A DNA stretch of 32,980 nucleotides from Pelargonium nanum (Eukaryota; Streptophyta; Magnoliopsida; Geraniales; Geraniaceae). The notes under the pieces were generated by a model. That model was not told the DNA's origin, made no database searches, and saw only the letters and a list, made by a program, of their open reading frames with translations. Below are positions 20,287-30,806 of this stretch, one piece after another (the stretch's first letter is position 1; each line of letters starts with the position of its first letter). Made by a program: the position numbers and the translations under genes. Location: positions 1 through 32,980 of the forward strand of contig JAYMTF010000603.1 in the NCBI GenBank assembly GCA_036897485.1, written 5' to 3'.

Positions 20287-23024
20287 TCAACCTGACCTTC
20301 TATAAAACCTATAGGCCACGGCCACAGTTGCCATTGCTCCAATCACACCAACAGCCATAAAAACATCACTTTGCTCCCATTTACTGCTCCAGCATGATAG
20401 TCTGCGCCCGGCGCCCTTCTTCTTGCCATCATCTTCCGAGGTTTCTGTTACCTTCTCTCCTTCACTTCCATCCCGGCAACATGAAACACCATTTGCTCCT
20501 TGACAACAGCCACTCACGGTTTCCTTATTCACCTCTGTATTGACTTGAGTGCTGTTGGGCTGCTTCTTGCTTTTCTTCTCGTGTTTCCCATTTGGAAGCT
20601 TTTCTTTGTCACCTTTTACGAACAACCCCATTTGGCCCCTGCATTAATCATTGCCAATTTTTTTGTTCATTGTTTGAGATAATGATTAAGAAGAAAAAGA
20701 ATAATCACCCCAAACCCTACCCCCGCACAAAATGAATGTCATGTCTTTCTTATCCGATGAGGTAGTGCAACAGAAACAATGCAAGCAAAAATATCAACTA
20801 CAGCATCCATGGCTTTCTTATCCACCAATAAAAAGTGTTATCCAATACATTACATGTCTATGTCATGTCTAAAACCAAGAGAGAGAAATAAAGATGAAAG
20901 AAATTAACTTCTGTAGGATTAATCAAAATAAAAACAAGATGCAACTGTAAGCTATTTCAGATGGATAGGTGCTATGAATTTATCATATGGCCTCAAGTGT
21001 ATATAGTTGTGCTATCTTCCCAGTTCCCAGTGATGAATGAGAATCAATAACATAGGTGATCACAGAAATCAAAGGCCTCATAATTAAAAAATTCCACTTA
21101 GATGAAAACAATGCTACTCGATATTCGACCAAACATCAACAAAGTTCATTGCTATTAACAGATAACTAAAAGCCCAGCATCATAGTCATTAATTTCCTCA
21201 CAATTAATAAATGTCAAACAAATGCACAAACCTCCATAGTCGGTCTATGACCTCTCCCTTCCCAATATGCAAATCAAGAATTTCAGGTACATCCTCAGGA
21301 GTAACATAGCCGTACCTGCATTTCAATACAATGGCAAGCAGAATTTCATTTCCCAGCAAAACCAAATTCACCATAATCTACAAGTAAACGACATTAAGAT
21401 CTTACCAGTGACCAGCAATTTTTCCCTCTGAATGTGGACCGTAGATAATCAAGTTCCCAGCATATTTGTGCCCCCCAATGTGAGAGCATGGGCTCACAAA
21501 CACTTGATCCTCCAATCCATGCAAAGCAATTTCCTCACCAAGCTTTTCCATGAGGACTGGCCCACAAACTCCACACCTCTTATCTCGACTACCATGAGCA
21601 CACACAAATACATGTGATCCAGTCAAAACCTCCTGCACTCCTGAAGCCCATGATTTTCCATTCACGAGCACATCATCAACAAAATCATTTACATTTGAGT
21701 CCTTCAAGCCCCTTTCATTACAAGAAAAGAACATTCATGGTTAGAATAGAAATAAACTGTAAACCTCATTTCTTATTGTAACCACATTCACAGTATCATT
21801 GATTTCCATTTACTTTTTAAAGGACAGAATAACATCAAGCTCAAAATTAGAATCATGACCAGACAGAACCTTGTTTTTGCTTATAAAAAAAAAGGGCAGA
21901 TAGAGACAAAACCTTGACAAGTTCTCACAATTCACTGATATCTCAGTTTTCACTGTTTCTACTTTCTAGCAATAAGCAAACTCCCATACAGTAAAAAAGA
22001 AGAAGGGAAGAGTGAAAAGTGAAAAGTGAAAGAATAATAGAATCCAAACAGAGCAAAGACAGGTCATAGAGTGGCATATATGGCGTGTATCAAACCACCA
22101 GAGTTTTAGAACTAAAAGCCAAAATCTCTAAAAATTATATGATCACTGGGAGGAAAATCTCCATGAAGACATACATGAAAAAATTCTACCTAATTTCTAT
22201 CTTGCTGATGTAGAAAAAAATAAATTAGTACATGTATACAAGCTTCAAACAAAATCCTAAAGCTTGAAATCCTGAAGTAAATATGGCATTCTGAAACTTA
22301 AAACAAACACATATCAAGAGCCTCAGTCCAAGCCCAGCCTTGTACTCTTTTAAGGTATAATCATAAACTATTCTAATCAAGAAGTCTTGAACTTAAACAT
22401 TTCCCTACATGCTATGAACCAACACATTGTCAAGCTAAAACAGAACATTTCACAAAACAAAACCTTAAGCCTTCATAATCTATCATATACAATCATCTAA
22501 AGAAAAGAAATAGCATAATCTTGCACTCAAAACACTGAAAATGACAAGTAAAACAGCCCTAAAGATTCATGACTCGGACTAAATATCATGATTCAAAGGA
22601 AAATGGAGAAAAAAAAAACAGTATATGCAAATAAGTAAACAGCTACCTGTACTTGACCATATCGGGGAAAATCAGAACATCGCCGTCGGTGAACTCGGGC
22701 CCGTCACCTCCTCCGCATATAGTCAGCTTTGTCTGCCAAAACCGAATCATTAGATCGAAGCCGCGTCCAAACTCACTGGAAAAATCAGAGAACTAGTCGG
22801 AGCATTACCTTAACAGTGATGTCGTCTCTGCGAGACTTGACGGCGGAGGAGAGTAGCTTGGGGAGCGGATCGATCTCGGAGTCCTCGACGCGAGAGGCCC
22901 AGGAGTCAGGGCTCTTGTAGCAGAGGAAGACGTGGCGGTCGTAACCGTCGACAGTGCCGGAGAGATCGATCGTGTACATCTCCGGTCGGCTGAACCCGAA
23001 GTCGGCGTCGTCTTCGGTGGCCAT
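20287..23024 (-). CDS. Sucrase/ferredoxin-like (Apd1-type) Fe-S protein with C-terminal membrane anchor
   Basis: Suc_Fer-like family with a thioredoxin-like ferredoxin domain; the yeast relative Apd1 binds a bis-His [2Fe-2S] cluster. Five exons, 5' to 3' on the minus strand: 23024-22809, 22732-22647, 21711-21406, 21315-21232, 20638-20287. They sum to 1044 nt, 347 aa, with consistent phases. Key text is VFVCAHGSRDKRCGVCG (C138, H140, C147, C150) and SPCSHIGGHKYAGN (C176, H178, H182). H178/H182 with two of the cysteines are the likely cluster ligands, by analogy. The C-terminal third is hydrophilic, has two CC pairs (GCCQGANGVSCC), and ends with a hydrophobic segment at about 323-342 followed by YRRSG. 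That makes it a probable tail-anchored protein facing the cytosol; the target membrane is unknown. The D6PK-type kinase lies immediately upstream on the same strand, as in Arabidopsis paralogous loci. Confidence 0.95.
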
Positions 23025-24969
23025 GGAGGCAGCTAGGGTTAGAAGTTGGTGTTACAGAGCGCGAGAGAGGAAATGGCGAGTCGCAGATATGACAGAGCGA
23101 GCTTGTCTAGGTTAGTTTCAGTGATTCTGTGGTGAGTTCTGGTGGAGTCTGGAGGGCACGCGCTCTGGAACAGTCGCTTGGTGCTTCTACTTCTGCTACA
23201 CAAAAATTGATTTACATTCTCAATATTTCAAAATAAGTATTCAATTCCTTACTAAAATTAATTAGAATTATACTAGTGTTCAATTTTCCTGAAATGTCAT
23301 CACATAACTTTATTTAATTAAAGTAACTGAAAATACCATTAATAATTTTGTATCGAAAAAAAACAAACTCCCATAAGATGGGATCGAAAATCATGACCGT
23401 TGAGATAGAGAGATATAGGGGCCCACTTATCTGAATAACCACCCAGCAAAACGGACCGGAGAGTGTGAGCGATTAGCGCGTGTACTTGCCTTTACTTTAG
23501 ACTCCGCGAAATCACAACCGTCCAAATTTAATTTGGATTCGGACGGACTTGTTCAAAGCCAAGTTGCTTAACTATAGAGTTCCTACGTACATATTTTCAT
23601 ATGTCTAACTGATCACTTTGTGATGATATGTTTGAAAAATATGTATAAAAGTATGTGTTATCTGCATTTGGTGAATTTGTCGGACATATCTACAAATCTT
23701 CTTGCCCTTGATGGCTTGACCAATGATTTAGTTTGGATTTCGATCGTTGAAGTGGACTTTGGGGTGACACACGTCATCTTTTCATTAGTCGAACCCAGTT
23801 TGGATGGTATTCATGCAGAACTCACGTAGGTGCGTAGCGGTGTCGGATATTTATATTTTTCCAGTCCGTTTAGTTTTTGAACTTGTGATTCATTTTTGAT
23901 CTCAAATGTTGACGTGGAACTCAAGGTTACATGTCACTCACTCAATGGTCGACTTCGTTATGAAATTCCAGTTATCACAAAAGAGATTTATCTCTTGGGA
24001 GTTTATCTCCTTTAGGGACACCCAAGGAGCCTACCTCACAACCTAATCATGTCGGAACCTCGCCTCCAAGAAATACCCTCAAATTGAGTTGTTATGGCTG
24101 AGACCCCACAAAGGGCATCGAGGTCGTGCTATTTCTACGACACGAGCTAGTACGACATCTTGCTAAAATGACAGATCCTCCTATAAACTCGTCTTACCCT
24201 GCACTACGTCCAAGGTGTAAGTGAAGACCTTAAGTCTCTAGCGGGTGCTCATGCATTTGGATGGCAAGCCATAAGCTCACAATGGGTCTCACAATTTCAA
24301 CAATCAATCACACGTTGTCATGTCGCCGATTATGGGTGGCGAGTAAATACTCATTTTTTGGTAACACAACTAATTTTTTGTGTGTGGTCCCTTGCCTTTC
24401 CATTGGTCTTCTGGACCCTTTATTACTATTTTGCTTCTGTCCACATAAAAAAAGCCAGAAAATGTGCATCTGTTTCTTTTCTATATTTCTGATAAAACTA
24501 GTGGCCTTCCTTGATTTAAGTAACATGAACTCATTACAAATCAAACAGCACCATATGAACTAATGGGTGCAGTTTCTATTCCTATGAACAAGCATGTATC
24601 ATCATCAAAACAAAGCCAATGCACACACATCATGATCTGATATCTCCAACCATCACTAACTTCATCGCATCAGATACATAAACTCCCGTGTTCGAAGATT
24701 CAGAATCTACATTTCGCGAGAGGTAAATAATATGTATGACAGAAAAAAGAACGATAAGCAATTTCATTTCTCATTTGAATGCATTTGCACTTGCATTTCG
24801 CATTGCTGTTTATCATGTCATGCCTTCTTTATATGAAAAAGGACAAATTACATGGGCAAATCAAAGGAGCTACCAATTTGTATTCCCTTGCAATGGAAAA
24901 AGGATACCTTGAAGCACAATACAAATGAAGCCAAGTATATTTTGGAGAAAGAAAATGATCACAATTAGG

Positions 24970-24971
<2 letters not shown>
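23025..24971. other. Intergenic between the Suc/Fer-like gene and the kinase gene
   Basis: About 23025-23200 should hold the promoter and leader of the Suc/Fer-like gene. The middle (about 23590-24320) is more GC-rich than its surroundings and has several incidental frames, none recognisable. The last few hundred bases before 24972 are probably the kinase 3'UTR. No element termini were found. Confidence 0.45.
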
Positions 24972-25007
<36 letters not shown>

Positions 25008-28000
25008 CTTCACATCCATACCTGGTAGCGGCACCTTCTCAGTTGAGGGTACCTTGGGCGCATCAGGTCTTGAAGGGAGGTCCATAGCCACCGGTTTTGG
25101 CACATCTGGTGGATTTGTACAACGAATGAGTGCCCAATTAATGCTTTGAAAGAACGGATGCTGTTTGATTTCAGTTGCCCCACGCCTATAAGCAAGGCGA
25201 TGCTGTGGCTCTTTCACGAGTAAACCTCTAATTAAGTCTCTCGCAGCAAAGCTCACTGTTGGTGACTCTGGAAATCTCAAGGGCTGGCCAACCACATTAA
25301 AAAGAGTAGCCCGGTTTCCTGCTCCCTTGAAAGGTGTTTTACCAAACAGTAGTTCATAGAGAAAGATCCCAAATGTCCACCAATCTACGGCACTGCCATG
25401 CCCTTCACCTTTGATGATTTCAGGTGCCAAGTATTCGTGTGTGCCCACAAACGACATTGACCGAGCACTTGTAGGCTCGGCAATGAGCTCAGGGAGAGGG
25501 CTCACTTGATGGTATATGTCATTCTTTGGCTTGATCTTTTTACCTTTCTTAGGTTTGCTAGAAAAGAAGCGTGGTGCAAAACACCCAGGTTGAATACAAG
25601 ATGGCTCTATTACGCAAGTTGGCTGAATGCAAGAAGGTTGGACACAGTATGCCGAGTTCTTTGACTCCAAGTTTGTGTTTGCCGATTTCACCAGAGTTGG
25701 GCTGACAGCACATCTCAAAGAGAGATCAAAATCAGAAAGCATTATGTGCCCATCTTCCCTCACTAAAACATTCTCTGGCTTAAGGTCTCTGTAAATGATC
25801 CCTAGCATGTGCAGATACTCCAAAGCAAGGAGAACTTCGGCTACATAGAACCTGCATATAACAAAGGAGATTAATTACTGGAAATATAATTACTGATACC
25901 TTCTTAGCTAAATGAAACTTATCTATATATGTTAACATTAACGCATGCACACACCACCTCTATTCTTTTATTCATCTCCCCTTATTTTCATACCAAAAGA
26001 TCAACATATAAAAGAAGCCCAGCATATACAATATGCATTTGATGTACTTGCAATGCATGCAGAGACATTAACTTCAACAACGTCCATCTATTTCCCTTGA
26101 AATTTGATGCCTATCTACCTTATCATTTACCTAACTTTTAGTCTCTTCAGTGGAATCTACACAAAATCGAGGTATTACATTTTTCGAATTTTCACTTCTT
26201 AAACAACACTTGAAGTTAAATTGAAAGGTTAATCATCCAGTGACAAATCTTTCTTTTGCAAACTAATCAACCATAAGTTGAAGCTTCAAATATAATTCAT
26301 ACTTATATTTTGATGAATTTGCACAGTAATTGTTTTGGAACAGTTAGTAACATGCAGGAAATATGAAACTAGTATAAAGAAGGTAATGACACAGACAAAA
26401 AGGGGGCCACTTATACACGGTTTAATGATGGCAAAATTCAATACGCCTGACATCATAGAAGAAGGAAATGTCGGGACCCCCCTAAGTTCAGTCAACTCAA
26501 GCAAAATGGGAATTTGAACTTGTTTAAGAATTAAGATTGAAGTATCCACTTCTTTATGACCATCAGGAATCAAGGGCTTAGTAGGTCTGCTTTCACTTTT
26601 CATTTTCTCGAGAAGTGCTGAAGCTGACTGCTCAAGACACTAAGTATATGAGAGCAAAAAAGTCATACAAGTAGGAAGGAAAATCTGCTAGGTTCCTTTG
26701 GATGGTACGCTTAGACTTAGTCGAAAGGCCATACGAACCAGTAATATAATATCAAACCTCAGCAATCAAGAGGCCATCAAAATATGCATACATACTAGCA
26801 GTGGGAGCTTAAGATTTCCCCTGATCAATTAGTGATGAGGGATCCAATCTAAGCATAACTTAATTGGCTTTTAATCTATTTTTCTCAATTTTCAAGGCTT
26901 AAAAAGCAATAAGCTAGGCAGTGAAAAAAAACAGAAAAAGAAACAAGAACATTACTGTTCATATCTGGTTCCATGGGAAGTCCACATGACACGACAATCA
27001 AATAGTACAAGGGTACACATTTGATCTGAATTTACAAGTTTACAGATATTCCCTTAAAAACAACAAATACACAACTTTTACAGCTATGAGAAGCTCTCAG
27101 ATCAGAAAACAGGATTGGGTAGCATAAAACTTTCCAGTGAGTATGATCTAAAGATGAGTGGAAGGAAATCAAAAAGGAGGAAAGAGCTCCTAACCTGGCA
27201 GCTTGCTCTGGGAAATATTTCCCTGGTTGTCTTTGCCTAAGAGCATGTAAATCCCCTCCAGGGCAAAACTCCATCACCAAGCAAGAGAACTTTTCCGTCT
27301 CAAAGTGTGTGTATAAAGTGGGTAGGAATGGATGATCAAGAGATTGCAGTATCTCTCTTTCAGTCTGAGACCTCAGAAGCTTTTTTCGACTCGCCAAAGC
27401 TGCCTTATCCATGACCTTCATGGCAAAATAACTTCTAGTGCCAGTCAATTCCGACAGATAAACACTGCCTATATCTCCACACCCCAGTCTCCTCAACAAC
27501 TTAAACTGATGCAAACCCAATGCACCCTCATGGGATCGGACAGCTTGAATTGCTGCCCATCTTGTATCGTTTGCCTTATGGGGCTTGTACATGTTGCTGC
27601 TTAAGCTACTGGAACTGCTCTCATCACTAACATCACTGCCACTGCTCTCTCTACAGATACTTGTCTTCCTGCTCTCGATAAAATCACCTGAATTACTAAC
27701 TTCAGCACTTTCACCAGACTTCTCAACACTGCTCATACATTCACTAACTTCTGTGTTCGTGAAACTCTGCTTTGCTTCTGTGTACAAAGTGGTGGAGTAT
27801 AAACTGTTTTGAGGACTCGAACAGAACCCAGATGCTGCTTGAGATGTTGAATGACTGTTGAACTGCTCAGCACTTCCTCTACATGGGCCTATATCAGATC
27901 CCACCAAGCCACTTGAATCCAAATTCTTGGAACGATCAGCACAGTGCTTGATCCCAGATTTGGTTCCTGCCACTGAAACCTCCATTTTCCGAGATGTTTC

Positions 28001-28270
28001 CGCTTTCTTATTAGGGACATCTTTCAGACCCGCAAATTCAGATTTCCCGTTGCTCGAATTGTAAAATTGCTTAGCCAAACTGGGCTCTTCTTCATGCTCG
28101 ATATCATGGCCAGGGTGGTAGGAATTCTTTTGATTTATTACAGAACCATTTAGAGATTGAGACCAAGAAGATTGAGGAGTTTCAGAGGTTGATGATAGAG
28201 TACTGCCAACTGAAAATGCTGTATTTTGAGCCTTTGATAGAGTATTAGCTCCATCAACGAGTGACTCCAT
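24972..28270 (-). CDS. D6PKL: D6PK-type AGC-VIII protein kinase
   Basis: Ser/Thr kinase of the plant AGC VIII family (D6 PROTEIN KINASE group), which phosphorylates and activates PIN auxin exporters at the plasma membrane; this role is inferred by homology. Coding exons 28270-27195 and 25851-24972 sum to 1956 nt, 651 aa, split by a 1343-nt intron at the family's position after PEQAAR. The N-terminus (1-250) is Ser-rich and variable. The kinase domain starts at about 256, with glycine loop GCGDIGSV (263-270), K285, catalytic YRDLKPEN (379-386) and DFD (399-401) replacing DFG, as in this family. APE is at 501-503. The long DFD-APE insertion has five CxxP/CxxxP repeats (428-452), then a basic patch [11 protein letters not shown] (458-468). 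The protein ends YLEIDFF, a PIF-like hydrophobic tail. At 651 aa it is longer than Arabidopsis D6PK (about 500), because of the N-terminus. Confidence 0.95.
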
Positions 28271-29280
28271 AGCAATAGCGCAATGTAGCAAGAGTACTGT
28301 CACATACATATAAATAAAAAACGATTGAGCACTGTGATCTTCAGAGATACAAAATACAATGACTGATAATAAGTTAATAACAAATACTCCAAAACCATTA
28401 ATTGCATAAGCATAAATGCTAATCCAGAAAAGGAACTGTAACAATTACTACTACTATGTTCAAAATTTGAATCAGATAATCTAAATTGAATGGCCAGAAA
28501 AGCAAGTTCAAACAAAACATAAACCACATAATCTGTGGAGACCATCACCAAAAGCTCCTAGATCTTAAAGAAAATCCCAATGATTTTGGAGAAAGCAAGA
28601 TATCTCCATACCCGAGCCGAAAAAAGAAGGAACCATAAATTACAATCAAAGCATCATTGTAGAGAAAGTAAAGATCTCGTGACGATCACATTAAACCGAA
28701 GCAAAAGCATTGCTTTCTCGATCAAAAGCTTCCAACAACAAGTTCTTCAAGAACCCAATAAACCCGTTTGGCTGCCGAGAAAATGCAAAAAAAGAAGAAA
28801 ACAAACCCGACCCACCATCCTTCAGAAGCCCCAAAACAACCATTTGGCTCACTGAAGCTCAACTTTGAACACACATAAAAGAAAAACACATAAAACCAAG
28901 ATTGCAAAACCCCAAATTAACCACCTTATTTTCATTTCCACCGAATTCCCAGCAACCAAAGAACGGAGAAAACAAAGAAAGTTACCTGATCAGAAGACAA
29001 TGCAGAGGAAGCAATCTTTCATGTCTGAAGCAGCAGCTCCGGGGATGAACAGGTGGGTCTCTGAACAACCCGTCTTCTTCAGATCCAATCGGAGTATACA
29101 AGACTGGAGGAGGAGGAGAAAGAGAGTGAATTATGAATGAAATGATAATAATAGTTTTTATTTATTTGGAAAAAGGTTTTCTGCTAATATTTTCGTCGTT
29201 TTTCGGAGAGGAGCTTTGTGAAGGTGGGGATTAGATTAGAGAAAGCGAAAAAAGAAAATGTAAGAGAAAAAAAAAAAAAA
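28271..29280 (-). promoter_or_regulatory. 5'UTR of the kinase gene with a 689-nt leader intron
   Basis: On the gene strand a donor (CAG/GTAACTTT) lies at 28985, and an acceptor (GACAG) is at 28297, 26 bases before the ATG at 28270. The upstream leader exon (about 28986-29280) is CT-rich and ends in purine/T runs; its 5' border is a guess. Leader introns often raise expression in plants; whether this one does is not shown. Confidence 0.6.
28990..29022 (-). CDS. Upstream ORF (10 codons) in the kinase leader
   Basis: MKDCFLCIVF followed by TGA, wholly within the leader exon. It ends four bases before the leader-intron donor. The context CAGACATGA is moderate for initiation. If translated it would reduce ribosome access to the kinase start. 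The leader reading is inferred from the splice-site pair, so its presence in the mRNA is not proven. Confidence 0.45.
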   Translation of the reverse strand: MKDCFLCIVF

Positions 29281-29739
29281 ACTGACTTCACAAGAAAAAG
29301 CAAAGCTACAAGAAAAAAAAGAGCCGTCTTTATCTTTGGACGTTCCTTTTCTCTTGTTTGTTGCTTCTTCTTGTTTCTCTAAATCTTCTTGTAAAAATCT
29401 ACCACCTTTATCCAATTTATTATCCACTTTTTTTCTCAAAATTAGTTTTAATAAATAAATAAAAATAATTATATTTATATTTATGTTTCAATTGAGCAAC
29501 CTTAATCTCACCCACCTGTGATGTTCCATCAATTTTCCAATTGTCAGTCAAGCAGAATCTAATCTTGTTTGGATTTATCGTTGAATTATCCAATTAATTA
29601 AACAATAAATAGGGTAATTAATATTACTAATCACATGGTGGAGGATTTAAAAATTAAAAAAAAAAAATTAAAGTAACCGCACCAATCTCATTAACTCCAT
29701 TCGCGGGAACGAACGGAAAGACGTTTTTTGAGAGAGCTC
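29281..29739. other. Proximal upstream region of the kinase gene
   Basis: AT-rich sequence with A/T homopolymers (A-run near 29269, T/A-rich near 29420-29470 and 29650). It probably contains the core promoter of the minus-strand kinase, but no unambiguous TATA box could be assigned. Confidence 0.4.
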
Positions 29740-30170
29740 ACATGCGCGCACGTGAACCGCCACTGTTCACGTGGACGGCTGTCATGCCCGGCGCATGATA
29801 TCATATAATGCGCCGGCCCGTTCAAGGGCACAACGTTCTTTTCCAATATCGCCACGACACGAGCCACTTGATTGGACACGTTGGACCGGGCTGCTGCCAC
29901 GCTGGAGGGTCCCGCCACCGTGGACTGGGTGGGGTCCACGTGTGTATGCAGTGCCTCGTGCATACGGTGGTTGAGTAGTCCCTCTGTGATGGCGATATTG
30001 ACATACATGCTCCTTGTGAAAATTGGGTGGGGACCCACCGCCGTCGGATTGGATTTCTCCGCCTCCATCGGACGGCCGAGGTACAGTCTCGTTGAATCAT
30101 TTGTACAACTTGACACGTGTGATTATTAGGTGGATCGGTGACAGTGTGGGGACCACTGTCACCAATCACC
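29740..30170. promoter_or_regulatory. GC-rich island with five short hairpins and four G-boxes
   Basis: CACGTG occurs at 29749, 29768, 29937 and 30114. Perfect short inverted repeats: CACGTGAAC/GTTCACGTG (29749-29773, loop 7), CCGGCGCAT/ATGCGCCGG (29788-29816, loop 11), CGTGGAC/GTCCACG (29919-29940, loop 8), GTATGCA/TGCATAC (29944-29965, loop 8), GGTGACAGTG/CACTGTCACC (30137-30163, loop 7). It lies about 0.5-0.9 kb upstream of the inferred kinase transcription start. G-boxes bind bZIP/bHLH factors; a distal promoter or enhancer role is inferred. Confidence 0.5.
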
Positions 30171-30293
30171 AGAACATTTCTCAACAATCATTTTCAGTGG
30201 TATTCTCTATCCCCAGGGCTGCTATCCTCTGCGGACAGGTGCACCACAACAGATTATGATGGAGATAAATAATGAAGAAAAATGCTAAATGTC

Positions 30294-30806
30294 TCAAATT
30301 TTGTACAAACTTGTATGTGATTTTGTCATAGGTTTAACCCATAATTTGTGTTTTGTTTTGTTTGAATCATGTAAATAGTTTTTTTTTTTTGTTAATTGAG
30401 CTCACTCAACCTATTGTAACTTATTTTCAAGTATCATATCAGCATTTGTTGACACGTCATCACATCACGTCAGATACACCGTCCATGTGTGCATAACACG
30501 CTAGACAAAACATTGTATTTCATTATTTTTTACGTCACAGATAGCCAGAACAATGTTGTTTTAGCTGTGAAGGATGAAAGAATGAAATTGTATGATGACA
30601 TGAAATACACACGTGAACTCCGTATGACATGGCGTGACGACGGGTCAACATATGCTGACGTGATACCTGAGCTATAACCGGTTGAGTGAGTTTACTTATT
30701 ATAAAAATGAATTGCAATGGCTCAAACAAAACAAAATCTAATTAGAGGCTAAACTCAAAAAAAAAAGTTTCAAGTATAATAATACAAAATCATGGGTACA
30801 ATTTCA
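30294..30806. mobile_element. Fold-back element with long imperfect terminal inverted repeats
   Basis: The left arm (about 30294-30490) and the right arm (about 30605-30806) are inverted copies. Matching blocks in order are TTTTGTAC, TGATTTTGT, GTTTAxCC, TTTTGTTTTGTTTGA, CACTCAACC, TATCAxxTCAGCAT and TGTTGACxCGTC. The central portion also partly pairs (ACATTGT against ACAATGT). There is no transposase. This matches a non-autonomous fold-back or Mutator-type MITE. Target duplications were not found. Confidence 0.65.

Noticed and set aside
23830-24320. More GC-rich intergenic block, considered as a retroelement or gene fragment
   Set aside because: No motif, terminus or coherent reading frame could be identified.
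29691-30116. 141-residue open frame on the minus strand, and overlapping frames on both strands, in the GC-rich island
   Set aside because: GC-rich DNA has few stops, several frames are open at once, and the peptide shows no domain. The hairpin structure explains the composition better.
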